Shown piece after piece: positions 27,992 to 37,196 of a stretch of 64,000 nt of DNA. Under the pieces are notes generated by a model that was not told where the DNA came from, did not search any database, and saw only the letters and a program-made list of their open reading frames with translations. The translations under genes and the position numbers were made by a program. The DNA comes from an uncultured Dorea sp. (GTDB lineage Bacteria; Bacillota_A; Clostridia; Lachnospirales; Lachnospiraceae): positions 112,142-176,141 of the forward strand of contig CAJTRM010000003.1 in NCBI GenBank assembly GCA_910578865.1. The letters are read 5' to 3'. Every line of letters begins with the position of its first letter. Positions within the stretch are counted from its first letter, which is position 1.

Positions 27992-28810
27992 ATGAAGAAA
28001 AGACGAATCGGAATCTATTGTTTTCTGGTGATCATGGCCGTGGTCTTCGCGGCGCCCATGCTCTTTACCCTTATGTCATCCTTAAAGACCAAGGTGGAAA
28101 TATTTTCTTCCCCTTTTGCGCTTCCTGAGAAGTTCATGTGGTCCAACTATGCGGAGGCATGGAAGGGTGCGCGGATGAGCAGATATTTTGTAAACAGTGT
28201 CATTCAGTCGGGTTTGACGGTCATTGTACTGGGGATTCTGTCATCTATGGCCGCATTTGCGCTGTCCAGGTTCCGGTTTCGGATGAGCCGGTTTGTGATG
28301 CTTTACTTTCTGCTGGGGATGATGGTTCCCATGCATACGGTTCTGGTTCCGATCTCCTATATGATCGGGAAAATGGGGCTGACGGACAGTATACCGGCTC
28401 TGATTCTGGTATACGTTGCATTTGGACTTCCGTTCAGTATTCTTGTCATCTCCAATTTTATGAAAGGGGTAAACCGTTCACTGGAGGAAGCGGCGCTGAT
28501 AGACGGGGCAGGATATTTTCAGATTTATTTTTGGGTCATGCTTCCCATGACGAAACCGGCCATTGCCACAGTATCAATATTTAATTTTCTGAATGCGTGG
28601 AACAATGTCATTTTCCCGCTGATCTTTATTAAGGACAATGACCTGAAGCCCATCGCGCTGGGGATCCTGAACTTTAACGGGGAAAAGGGAACGGAGTACG
28701 GACTGATGATGGCGGCGATCGTTATAGTTGTGGCTCTGCCGATGCTGGTTTATATGCTGTTCCAGGAAAAGGTGGAAGGCGGCCTCGCGGCAGGCGCGGT
28801 AAAGGAATAA
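27992..28810 (+). CDS. Sugar ABC transporter permease (CUT1, MalG-like)
   Basis: 272 aa, six predicted helices, EAA loop SLEEAALIDGAG near residue 166, and C-terminal GGLAAGAVKE. It is the partner of the preceding permease. Start ATG follows AGAAGGAGG in the end of the previous gene. Confidence 0.9.
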   Translation: MKKRRIGIYCFLVIMAVVFAAPMLFTLMSSLKTKVEIFSSPFALPEKFMWSNYAEAWKGARMSRYFVNSVIQSGLTVIVLGILSSMAAFALSRFRFRMSRFVMLYFLLGMMVPMHTVLVPISYMIGKMGLTDSIPALILVYVAFGLPFSILVISNFMKGVNRSLEEAALIDGAGYFQIYFWVMLPMTKPAIATVSIFNFLNAWNNVIFPLIFIKDNDLKPIALGILNFNGEKGTEYGLMMAAIVIVVALPMLVYMLFQEKVEGGLAAGAVKE

Positions 28811-28826
28811 AACGGAGGGAGATCAT

Positions 28827-30815
28827 ATGGACAATTTGAATTGCAGGCAGGTGCATTTAGACTTTCATACAAGTCAGTATATTACAGAAGTTGGAAAAGA
28901 GTTTGACCCGGAGGAATTTGCAGACACTCTGCAAAAGGCGCATGTTAATTCGGTGACATGCTTTGCAAGATGTCATCACGGGTGGCTTTATTATCCGTCC
29001 AGGGAGAATCCTGAGCTTGTGCACCCGCATCTGAAACGGCCGGGACTTTTGTTGGAACAGATCAGGGCCTGCCGCAAAAGGGGGATTCGTGTTCCTGTTT
29101 ACACAACGGTGCGCTGGGATGAGAGGATCCTTCGGGAGAAACCGGAGTGGCTGTGCCGGGATGCAGAAGGGAGGCCGGTGAACCGGGGCAGTATGCAGGA
29201 GCCTCATTTCTGTTATGATATCTGTCTGAACAGCGGATACCGGGAATTTTTTAAGAACCACATTATGGACATTATTGACGTGGCAGGGAGCGAGAATCTG
29301 GACGGACTTTTTATGGATATTGTCATGCAGACAGAATGCTGCTGCGAGAGCTGCCGAAGGCTGATGAAAGAGGAGGGGCTGGATCCGGAAGCCAGGGAAG
29401 ACCGCGTTTATTTTGCAGAGCTTACTTTAAACCGTTTCCGCAGTGAGATCTCTGCACTGATACGGGAGCATGCGCCGGAGGCTTCGGTGTTTTATAATGA
29501 TCCGGGCATAGATCCTGTTATGAAGCGTTCCATTGATACATACAGCCATCTGGAGCTGGAATCTCTCCCGAGTGGTGACTGGGGATATGACCATTTTCCG
29601 GCGATGGCAAGGTATGCGTCTCATTTCGGAAAAAAAATGATCGGAATGACGGGGAAATTTCACACCGCATGGGGAGACTTCCATTCTCTGAAAAATAAAG
29701 AAGCGCTGGAGTATGAATGTTTTCAGATGCTTGCCATGGGAGCCGGATGTTCGGTGGGAGATCAGCTGCATCCATGGGGACGATTGTCTGATGCGACTTA
29801 CAGGCTGATCGGGGAGGTCTATGAGAGCGTGGAGGCAAAGGAGCCTTTTTGTACAGGCGCTGTTATGGAGGCGGAAGTGGCTGTCCTTACTCCCCATGAG
29901 TATTTGAATCCGATTCTGGACGGACGTGAACTGCCGAAATCTCTGATTGGCGCGGTACATATGCTGCAGGAGCTTTCCTATCAGTTTACGGTCATTGATT
30001 CAGACGATTGTTTTGAACTGTATAAAGTTTTGATCCTTCCGGATGAGATCCCGTATTCCGGTGAACTGGAGCAGAAGCTTAAGGACTATGTGGAGGCCGG
30101 CGGGGCTGTGTTCGGCTCTTATCATGCCTGTATCCACAAAAAAAGCAGCCTGTATGGAGTGCAGAATGTCCGGGAGTCCGGATACAGCAGAGAATTTGTG
30201 TTGCCCGGGCCGGTCATAGGAAAAGATCTCCCGGGCGAGCCGTTTGTCATGTACGGGAGGGGAACGGATGCAGACCTTTCAGACGGCGAGGCAATCATGC
30301 AGAAGGCACAGCCCTGGTTTGAAAGAGAAGGTAAGAAATTCTGCAGCCACCTGCATGCTCCGGTGGGTGAGATCAGGGAGAGTGCAGAGATGGTACAGAA
30401 GGGAAGCGTTATTTACTGTGTCCATCCGATCTTTAGTATTTACCGGGAAAATGCCCCAAGGTGGTGCCGGGAAATGTTCAAAGATGCCATGAAGATCTTG
30501 TGTCCTTCCAGGCTTGTGTCACATACAGGACCATCTGGTGTACAGTGCATTCTAAATAAAAAGGGCAGTGACACAAGAATCCTGCATATTCTGTTCTACC
30601 TTCCGGAAAAGCGGGCGGAAAACATATATACTATTGAAGATATTATACCTCTTTATGGCACAGAACTGCGGGTATTCTCAGGAGGGCGCCATGCAGAAAG
30701 TGTCCGTCTGGTGCCGGAACGGGAAGAACTGGATTTCCGTGAGGAGGAGGGTTATGTGGTTTTTCAGGTGGAAAAGATTGCAGGGCATCGAATGATAGAA
30801 ATAACATACAGATAG
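28827..30815 (+). CDS. Putative glycoside hydrolase with GHL6-like barrel and GH42-type middle domain
   Basis: 662 aa, intracellular (no signal peptide). The N-terminal half looks like the GHL6-type TIM barrel: LDFHTSQYI near residue 10, FARCHHGWLYYPS near 46, YTTVRWDE, CLNSGYREFF and LDGLFMDIV near 155, with candidate catalytic Asp/Glu. The second half (about 350-540) resembles the class I amidotransferase-like trimerisation domain of GH42 enzymes. The reaction is not established for this group. The operon context implies action on an imported oligosaccharide. ATG 28827 follows GGAGGGAG. Confidence 0.65.
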   Translation: MDNLNCRQVHLDFHTSQYITEVGKEFDPEEFADTLQKAHVNSVTCFARCHHGWLYYPSRENPELVHPHLKRPGLLLEQIRACRKRGIRVPVYTTVRWDERILREKPEWLCRDAEGRPVNRGSMQEPHFCYDICLNSGYREFFKNHIMDIIDVAGSENLDGLFMDIVMQTECCCESCRRLMKEEGLDPEAREDRVYFAELTLNRFRSEISALIREHAPEASVFYNDPGIDPVMKRSIDTYSHLELESLPSGDWGYDHFPAMARYASHFGKKMIGMTGKFHTAWGDFHSLKNKEALEYECFQMLAMGAGCSVGDQLHPWGRLSDATYRLIGEVYESVEAKEPFCTGAVMEAEVAVLTPHEYLNPILDGRELPKSLIGAVHMLQELSYQFTVIDSDDCFELYKVLILPDEIPYSGELEQKLKDYVEAGGAVFGSYHACIHKKSSLYGVQNVRESGYSREFVLPGPVIGKDLPGEPFVMYGRGTDADLSDGEAIMQKAQPWFEREGKKFCSHLHAPVGEIRESAEMVQKGSVIYCVHPIFSIYRENAPRWCREMFKDAMKILCPSRLVSHTGPSGVQCILNKKGSDTRILHILFYLPEKRAENIYTIEDIIPLYGTELRVFSGGRHAESVRLVPEREELDFREEEGYVVFQVEKIAGHRMIEITYR

Positions 30816-30831
30816 AAAGGGGGCATGCCAG

Positions 30832-31467
30832 GTGTTCGTATCAAAATGGGAAAATAAAAATATATGTTGTATGGGAGACAGTCTCACACAGGCGGGAATC
30901 TGGACCGAGCGCCTCAGAAGCAATCTCCGCTGCCGAATCCATCTGCACTGCAGAGGCGGTCTTAAGATGCGTGAGATCGTGGACGGAGGGATGGGCGCCG
31001 AGGGAATGCTGAAGCCCATATCTGCTTCTTTACTGCAAGACATGGACTATATTATCTTTTACGCCGGCTACAATGACAGGGAACAGACAGATATAGCCGC
31101 CGATCTTCAATACTGCATAGACCGGATCTATGATACGCTTGAGGAGGCGCAGAATCTTTTATGCCGGATCCTGATAGTCACGCCCCATTGTGTGGGGAAG
31201 TATCCGTACATTGACGCAGACGGATATGAGGAATACCCGCCGGGTTCGGGCAGGACAGTCAGGGGTATGGCGGATCTTATGGAGAAGATTGCCGGAGAGA
31301 ACAGCCTTCCTGTCCTGAATCTGTGGAGGTCGTCGGGGATTAACCGGAGGAACTGGAAGGTCTACGGGGCAGTTCCGGGAGAGGATGCGGTACATTGCTC
31401 TGATACAGGGTATATGATGATCGGGGATGCGATTACCGGGGCACTGATCTGTAATTTCGGGGTATAA
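30832..31467 (+). CDS. SGNH/GDSL-family hydrolase
   Basis: 211 aa starting with GTG at 30832 behind GGGGG. An ATG at 30825 is out of frame and closes quickly. Block I is MGDSLTQAG with the nucleophile Ser (about residue 16), block III is AGYND, and block V is DAVHCSDTGY with Asp-x-x-His. This is a complete esterase triad. No signal peptide, so it is cytoplasmic. It most likely removes acetyl groups from the imported sugars of this operon. Confidence 0.8.
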   Translation: MFVSKWENKNICCMGDSLTQAGIWTERLRSNLRCRIHLHCRGGLKMREIVDGGMGAEGMLKPISASLLQDMDYIIFYAGYNDREQTDIAADLQYCIDRIYDTLEEAQNLLCRILIVTPHCVGKYPYIDADGYEEYPPGSGRTVRGMADLMEKIAGENSLPVLNLWRSSGINRRNWKVYGAVPGEDAVHCSDTGYMMIGDAITGALICNFGV

Positions 31468-31480
31468 GAATCAACATTTT

Positions 31481-31520
31481 ACAAAGGACTGTTATTTGAT
31501 AATTCAAAAGTCTTTTGTTA
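31481..31520 (+). terminator. Terminator of the second sugar operon
   Basis: ACAAAGGACT (31481-31490) pairs with AGTCTTTTGT (31509-31518), one G-U pair, with a T-rich 3' arm. Confidence 0.6.
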
Positions 31521-31590
31521 GAATAGAGATGTAAATAAGGTACTACTGATAGTTGGTTAGTCCAAATTTAATGAGTTACAAAAAAGTTAC

Positions 31591-31764
31591 CGTATTCCTT
31601 TTGCAACAAGATGTTTTGAGGCAGGAATTGACGCAAAAGTAGTTCAAGGATTTCTTGGACACTATTCGATTGCATTTACACTGGATTTGTATACACATGT
31701 GACAAACGATAAAGCAAAATCAGAAATGGACAAATTACAAAATTTGTATCAGAAGATTATCTAA
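31591..31764 (+). pseudogene. Tyrosine recombinase (integrase) C-terminal remnant
   Basis: Only the last ~57 codons remain. FATRCFEAGIDAKVVQGFLG and HYSIAFTLDLYTHVT are the C-terminal box of phage/ICE integrases with the His and the nucleophile Tyr. Sequence before 31591 no longer matches, and no start codon or ribosome site exists. It marks the edge of a lost mobile element. ATTTGACCGGG is tandemly duplicated at 31798-31819 just after it. Confidence 0.8.
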
Positions 31765-31847
31765 AAATAATGAAACAATGCAGATTGCTTTAGAATTATT
31801 TGACCGGGATTTGACCGGGAGGTGTTTCGGGCAAGTTCTATAAACAG

Positions 31848-31883
31848 CGAAAACCCGCTAACCTTGCGGCTCGCGGGTTCTCG
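31848..31883 (+). terminator. Hairpin after the integrase remnant
   Basis: CGAAAACCCGC (31848-31858) and GCGGGTTCTCG (31873-31883) pair with one mismatch and are followed by TTGTTGTTAT. A terminator or the boundary region of the former element. Confidence 0.5.
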
Positions 31884-31899
31884 TTGTTGTTATAGTTAT

Positions 31900-32095
31900 C
31901 TAAAGGAATGAGAGTAAAGTGTACATCGGGGTTACCTCGATGTATTACTTTATGAGGGGGGAGATAGTAAGTATTACTTAACTATCTGAAAACTATTATA
32001 AAAGGTAAATATGTCTAAAATATGTTTAATCTATAAAAGAAAAAGAAAAATTCTTAAGAAGCGCTTAAGAACCCTGGAATAATACGTGAAGTCCT
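31900..32095. other. Structured intergenic region without a gene
   Basis: Two strong hairpins: TACATCGGGG (31922-31931) with CCTCGATGTA (31935-31944), extended outward by AAAGT/ACTTT; and AGATAGTAAGTA (31962-31973) with 31975-31987 (one bulge). A GAGGGGGGAG run lies between them, but no credible ORF follows. It could be a small RNA or leftover control region of the lost integrase element. Confidence 0.35.
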
Positions 32096-32099
32096 GTAG

Positions 32100-32435
32100 T
32101 TACATGCCTGAACAGTTTATATGACTTGCAAGAATATCCAGAAATTCACTTGTGGTAGGTTTATGTATCAAAGGATATAATGCTATATCCTCAAGCAGCG
32201 GACGGTTTCCGCGTTCCCAGCAGATTTTAACGACTGTGCGTATATCCCGTTCCACACTGCTGCTTGTAGTGGAAAATGTTTTTGCAATCTGGGGATACAG
32301 TAATTTACTTACAGATAAGAGGTAATTTTCGTCACTCAGACATAATTCGACTCCATAACTAAGGTACCGGTAACCCCGATAGGTAGCGCCAATGCCCAGA
32401 GATCGAATAAGCCTTTCGATTTCCTGATTCCGCAT
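32100..32435 (-). CDS. Free-standing Spo0A C-terminal DNA-binding domain protein
   Basis: 111 aa. The protein aligns to the sigma-A-contacting, DNA-binding effector domain of Spo0A: RYLSYGVELCL, LLYPQIAKTF and SSSVERDIRTVVKICWERGN carry the helix-turn-helix. No receiver domain is present and no ORF upstream could supply it, so it cannot be phosphorylated in the Spo0A manner. It may compete at Spo0A boxes or act constitutively. ATG at 32435 is preceded on its strand by AAGGAGG. Confidence 0.8.
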   Translation of the reverse strand: MRNQEIERLIRSLGIGATYRGYRYLSYGVELCLSDENYLLSVSKLLYPQIAKTFSTTSSSVERDIRTVVKICWERGNRPLLEDIALYPLIHKPTTSEFLDILASHINCSGM

Positions 32436-32650
32436 GTTTCCTCCTTTGTGAACTCCATTAGAATCCAGATATTAACAATTCTATTATAGCCGATAAATTT
32501 TTGTTTTATTAAAAAATTTCATATTATGGAAGAATCCGTCAGATATCGACAAATTATGACATGTTTAACTTCATAATATCTTAAGAATTTTCCGTATTTG
32601 TCCTTAAAAATTCCCTGATATTCTTGTATAGTATAGAGGAGGTGATAAAA

Positions 32651-33346
32651 ATGGCTAAGATTTTAGTATGTGATGATGATAAAGAGATCGTTGAGGCAAT
32701 TGATATTTATCTGGAACAGGAAGGGCACGAAGTGCTTAAGGCCTATGACGGCATGGAGGCACTTGAGGTGCTGAAGGAAAAGGGAGCAGATCTTTTGGTG
32801 ATCGATATTATGATGCCGAGGCTTGACGGTATCCGTGCGACGCTAAAGATCCGGGAGAAAAATAATATACCTATCATTATCCTGTCTGCAAAATCCGAGG
32901 ATGCAGATAAGATTCTCGGGCTGAATATAGGTGCAGACGATTATGTCACGAAGCCGTTTAATCCGCTGGAGCTGGTTGCAAGAGTGAAGTCTCAGCTTCG
33001 CAGATATACACAGCTTGGCAGTACAGTAGACAGTGGAGATGAAGCAGTGTATACGGTCGGCGGCCTTATGATCAATGATGACCTTAAAGAAGTTACAGTT
33101 GACGGCGAACCGGTAAAGCTGACTCCGATGGAGTATAATATTTTGTTACTGTTGGTGAAAAACAAGGGAAAAGTATTCTCTATTGATCAGATATACGAAA
33201 GCATATGGAATGAAGATGCCATTGGGGTAGACAATACGGTGGCGGTGCATATCAGGCATATCAGAGAAAAGATCGAGATTAATCCGAAGGAGCCGCGATA
33301 TTTAAAAGTCGTGTGGGGAGTCGGCTATAAGATAGAGAAGCTTTAG
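32651..33346 (+). CDS. OmpR/PhoB-family response regulator
   Basis: 231 aa from ATG 32651, which follows GAGGAGGTG; the open frame begins earlier at a TTG that is unlikely. Receiver: CDDDKEIVEA, phospho-Asp in LLVIDIMMPR, Lys in VTKPF. The winged helix ends with VAVHIRHIREKIE and VWGVGYKIE. It lies 12 bp before its membrane kinase. Confidence 0.93.
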   Translation: MAKILVCDDDKEIVEAIDIYLEQEGHEVLKAYDGMEALEVLKEKGADLLVIDIMMPRLDGIRATLKIREKNNIPIIILSAKSEDADKILGLNIGADDYVTKPFNPLELVARVKSQLRRYTQLGSTVDSGDEAVYTVGGLMINDDLKEVTVDGEPVKLTPMEYNILLLLVKNKGKVFSIDQIYESIWNEDAIGVDNTVAVHIRHIREKIEINPKEPRYLKVVWGVGYKIEKL

Positions 33347-33358
33347 AAGGGAGTATAT

Positions 33359-35956
33359 ATGGAGCGAAAATGGTTTAAGGCTAGTTTGACCAAAGCAGTT
33401 TTGATTGCTGCAGCGCATATTCTGGCTGTCGTTGTGGCGGTCACCGGTCTATGGATTATGTCATATCCGGTGTTCCGGGAAGAACTGTTTGAGGGCGGCG
33501 CGAAAGATCAGTATGAGGATACGAATGATTTCACTGCCAGAATGATGAAATACAGCTATCAGGTTGTATGGGGATTGGGTCAGGCAAGGATCTTCGAGAC
33601 AGAAGGGCAGTTTGATCCGGAAAAAATTATAGATATTGAGGCATATAATAAAAACAGAACTGTGACAGGAGAAAATAAAAGCGGCCTTGCCTATCGTCTG
33701 GGTGATCTGATTGAATGGAACAGTATGATTGACGTGGATGCGTATCAGAATTTAAGTACAGACAACAGCATTGTTGTGTGCCGCAGAGCTGACGGTACTT
33801 ATCAGTACTATTATTATTCCCGGTTCAGAGAGCTTATAGAGTCCGGTGAGCTTAGATTTATACTGGATGCAGGCAGTACGGATGGCGGGGACTTTAATGC
33901 TTCGGATATTCTTTCGCTGCTCGAGGATGGGCAGTATGATGAGGATTATTATAAAGGGGCGCTGAAAAGTCTCCAGGATAGGGACGGTAAGGTTGCATAT
34001 ATTGACTGCTGGAGCTATGATGGATATTACATCCAGGAATCAGGGAATGAATATCATCCGGTAGGATACGCAGATCTGCTGGAACTTGTGAATGAAAATC
34101 CTGTTTGGAACGGGCGTCTGAGCGAAGCAAACAGTATGCTTGATGCGGCTGTACGGGAAATCGGTTCCTGCCTGAAGGAATATGAAAATATTAATGACCA
34201 GATCGAAGAGGGAGACACCAATTTTACTTATATTTACGCGGATATGAAAAATGGACGCGTTTACAGCAATAAGTCCGCATATGCCCAGTTCGGGGATCTG
34301 CAGAAAAATATAAAAGCTATGGAGGAGACCGGTAAGTATGTAATCGTAGCGCCCAGGCTGGATGAATTTGATACAAACATTGTAAATACGAGTGCTTCTG
34401 CGTGGAGGGATGAGATCAAGCTGTCCGGTCCGGAAGATAAGGAATTTATCTTTGCGGCATGTGTAGATACTTCTTATCCGATCCAGGATGTTTTTTATAC
34501 AGAGCATCAGCTTTTTGAAAAATATGGATCCGGTGCAAAAGAAACGGCCGTACTGGGGATTGCGGCAGGGATACTGTTTATTGTATGTGTGATCTGGCTG
34601 GCGCTGATCGCGGGACGGAACAATGAAGATGCAGAGCTGCATTTGATTTGGTTTGACAGATGGAAAACAGAGATTGCTGCAGGTGTAATCATTGGGTTAT
34701 GGCTGCTGGTTGTGGCAATTGCCGGCATATCGTCAGTAGGTGTGACGGAACTGGTTTATCAATATGAAGTCTTCGATGGAAGTGACTACGTGCAGAATTC
34801 TATTCCGTACATTATTAAGGGGGCGGTAATAGCGGCTTATACCTGCGGTATGTTCCTGATTGGATTCCTCAGCCTTGTGAGGAGGGCAAAGGCAAAGACA
34901 TTGTGGGAAAACAGCCTGATCCGGGCAACTTGCATTTTTGCGAAACGATTGTTTGAGAATATGCACTCCGTCTGGAAAGTTATCGTCGTATTTGGAGCTT
35001 TTGTGTTGCTGCATTGGTTTATGTTTTTCCGGATATTCTATTTTTCCGGCGTATCCTTTGTATTTATGCTTTTGGTAGAAGGGGCTGCTTTTGTGTACCT
35101 CACCTATCAGGCGATGGGAAAAGAGAAGATAAAGCAAGGGATCAAAAAAATAGCGGCAGGCGAGATAAATTATAAGATCTATGCGGGTGGCATGATGGGT
35201 GACCAAAAGGAGATTGCTGAGGCGGTCAACTCCATCGGTGACGGCCTGGACGCAGCGGTGGAAAAGAGTATTAAGAGTGAACGTCTGAAAACGGATCTGA
35301 TTACCAATGTATCCCATGACATCAAGACACCGCTCACATCTATTATCAATTATGTAGAGCTTCTTAAGCAGGAGAATTTTCAGGATCCCAGGCTCCAGAG
35401 GTATATTGAGATACTGGAGGCAAAGGCACAGAGGTTAAAGAATCTGACGGAAGATGTGGTGGAGGCTTCTAAGATCAGTTCGGGTAATATTACGCTGGAA
35501 TTTATGAATCTTAATCTGACGGAGATGATTCAGCAGACCAGCGGGGAGTTTGAAGAAAAATTCAAGGCCCGGGATCTGAGGGAAGTGCTTACGCTGCCGG
35601 AGGAAGAGGCATTGATCTGTGCGGATGGAAGAAGAACCTGGAGAGTTCTGGAAAATATATATAATAACGCGGCAAAATACGCTATGGAAGGAAGCCGGAT
35701 CTACGGGGATCTGACTGTGACCGAGGGAGCAGTTATTTTCAGCCTGAAAAATATATCCGATCAGCCGCTGAACATTTCTGCAGATGAACTGACAGAGCGG
35801 TTTATCCGCGGGGACATTTCAAGAAGTACAGAGGGAAGCGGACTTGGGCTGTCAATTGCAAAAACTTTGACAGAGATGCAAAAGGGAACCTTTGAACTGT
35901 ATCTGGACGGAGATCTTTTTAAGGTGACTGTCGCATTTCCAAGAGTCAGATTGTAA
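33359..35956 (+). CDS. Large multi-pass sensor histidine kinase
   Basis: 865 aa. TM1 is about residues 12-35, followed by a ~350-residue extracellular domain, then a block of about five helices (about 397-590). A HAMP-like linker leads to HisKA with NVSHDIKTPLTSIINY and an ATPase domain with NIYNNAAKYA and GSGLGLSIAKTL. The architecture (large sensor plus membrane block) resembles kinases that monitor the envelope. Partner of the response regulator at 32651. Confidence 0.9.
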   Translation: MERKWFKASLTKAVLIAAAHILAVVVAVTGLWIMSYPVFREELFEGGAKDQYEDTNDFTARMMKYSYQVVWGLGQARIFETEGQFDPEKIIDIEAYNKNRTVTGENKSGLAYRLGDLIEWNSMIDVDAYQNLSTDNSIVVCRRADGTYQYYYYSRFRELIESGELRFILDAGSTDGGDFNASDILSLLEDGQYDEDYYKGALKSLQDRDGKVAYIDCWSYDGYYIQESGNEYHPVGYADLLELVNENPVWNGRLSEANSMLDAAVREIGSCLKEYENINDQIEEGDTNFTYIYADMKNGRVYSNKSAYAQFGDLQKNIKAMEETGKYVIVAPRLDEFDTNIVNTSASAWRDEIKLSGPEDKEFIFAACVDTSYPIQDVFYTEHQLFEKYGSGAKETAVLGIAAGILFIVCVIWLALIAGRNNEDAELHLIWFDRWKTEIAAGVIIGLWLLVVAIAGISSVGVTELVYQYEVFDGSDYVQNSIPYIIKGAVIAAYTCGMFLIGFLSLVRRAKAKTLWENSLIRATCIFAKRLFENMHSVWKVIVVFGAFVLLHWFMFFRIFYFSGVSFVFMLLVEGAAFVYLTYQAMGKEKIKQGIKKIAAGEINYKIYAGGMMGDQKEIAEAVNSIGDGLDAAVEKSIKSERLKTDLITNVSHDIKTPLTSIINYVELLKQENFQDPRLQRYIEILEAKAQRLKNLTEDVVEASKISSGNITLEFMNLNLTEMIQQTSGEFEEKFKARDLREVLTLPEEEALICADGRRTWRVLENIYNNAAKYAMEGSRIYGDLTVTEGAVIFSLKNISDQPLNISADELTERFIRGDISRSTEGSGLGLSIAKTLTEMQKGTFELYLDGDLFKVTVAFPRVRL

Positions 35957-35970
35957 AATATGCCTTCAGT

Positions 35971-36014
35971 GTGCAGGGGCAGGACATATGAAAATGTCTT
36001 GTCCCTACTTGCAC
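35971..36014 (+). terminator. Long stem-loop after the kinase gene
   Basis: 35971-35987 pairs with 35994-36014 (several G-U pairs, a small internal loop) around a 6-nt loop. There is no clear U-tract. It overlaps the first codons of the open frame of the next gene, which supports the later start at 36047. Confidence 0.5.
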
Positions 36015-36046
36015 TTATCAGAAAAAACCATTACAATATTACTATT

Positions 36047-37183
36047 ATGGATGAATTGACAAGATTATTGCAGGAAAATTTAAATAAGGAGTTTGTGTCT
36101 GCGGTACTGAGTGCGCCGCGGGATAAAAACGGTGTATCAAAGGTAAAGGTTCGCCCGCTTCTGAAAAGGGGAGAACTTATTTTTCAGTTAGAGTCCTTTC
36201 GCAGTAACCAGGCATTTCATGAGAATCTTAACATGGATGAGGCTCGTGAGAGGATTATGCAGTATATGGAAAATATGAAGCAGATGCAGTTTGAGACATC
36301 CCACTGGAAGTATACAGTGCTTGTAAGCAAAAAAGGGAAAGTTACAGTAAGAAAAAACCCGCAGAAAAATCTTTCCGTTCCGGCAGATTTGTCCCATAAC
36401 CGTAAGAAACGGTATATTCTTGAGGAGGGAGTATATGTTCCGTTTTTGAAGGATCTTGGGGTTATGACGGAGGAGGGAAGAATTGTTCGTTCCAGGTTTG
36501 ACAAGTTCCGGCAGATCAACCGATTCCTTGAGTTTGTTGAGGATATACTGCCCCGGCTTGATCGGGGGAGAGAGCTTACGATCCTGGATTTTGGATGCGG
36601 TAAATCTTATCTTACCTTTGCGCTGTACTATTATCTCCATGAGCTTAAGGAGTATGATATACGCATTATCGGGCTGGATCTTAAGAAGGATGTGATCAGC
36701 CGCTGCAATATGCTGAGCGGCTTATACGGCTATGATAAGCTGACGTTCCTCGAGGGGGATATTGCGGATTATACGGGAGTCAGTGAAGTGGATATGGTGG
36801 TGACTCTGCATGCATGTGATACGGCAACAGATTATGCGCTTTCTAAAGCTGTGGGCTGGAATGCGAGGGTAATCCTTTCGGTTCCGTGCTGTCAGCATGA
36901 ATTAAATGGACAGATGGAGAATGATATATTAAAACCGGTTTTAAAGCATGGTTTATTAAAGGAACGATTTTCTGCTCTTGTGACGGATGCACTTCGTGCA
37001 GAGTATCTGGAGCTTAAGGGTTATGATGTCCAGGTGTTGGAATTTATTGATATGGAGCACACTCCGAAAAATATTCTGATTCGTGCGATATACACAGGCA
37101 AAGAGGGGAAGAATACACAGAGGATAAAAAACTGTGAGCAGTTTCTGCATGTGTCTCCGACACTCGGAAAGCTGTTAGGATAA
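36047..37183 (+). CDS. Class I SAM-dependent methyltransferase
   Basis: 378 aa from ATG 36047 (MDELTRLLQENL). The open frame extends to 35960, but that part covers a hairpin and does not look like protein. The Shine-Dalgarno is weak. The N-terminal ~160 residues are a basic RNA-binding-like region. The Rossmann core begins with ILDFGCGKSYLTFAL (about residue 180), IIGLDLK and VVTLHACDTATDYAL. PCCQHELNG could be the catalytic loop. Probably an RNA methyltransferase by this layout, which is not proven by sequence. Confidence 0.8.
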   Translation: MDELTRLLQENLNKEFVSAVLSAPRDKNGVSKVKVRPLLKRGELIFQLESFRSNQAFHENLNMDEARERIMQYMENMKQMQFETSHWKYTVLVSKKGKVTVRKNPQKNLSVPADLSHNRKKRYILEEGVYVPFLKDLGVMTEEGRIVRSRFDKFRQINRFLEFVEDILPRLDRGRELTILDFGCGKSYLTFALYYYLHELKEYDIRIIGLDLKKDVISRCNMLSGLYGYDKLTFLEGDIADYTGVSEVDMVVTLHACDTATDYALSKAVGWNARVILSVPCCQHELNGQMENDILKPVLKHGLLKERFSALVTDALRAEYLELKGYDVQVLEFIDMEHTPKNILIRAIYTGKEGKNTQRIKNCEQFLHVSPTLGKLLG

Positions 37184-37196
37184 AAAGAGGATACAG

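Noticed and set aside
31922..31987. tRNA or known small RNA in the hairpin region
   Set aside because: No cloverleaf or T-arm could be drawn and no named RNA family was recognised.
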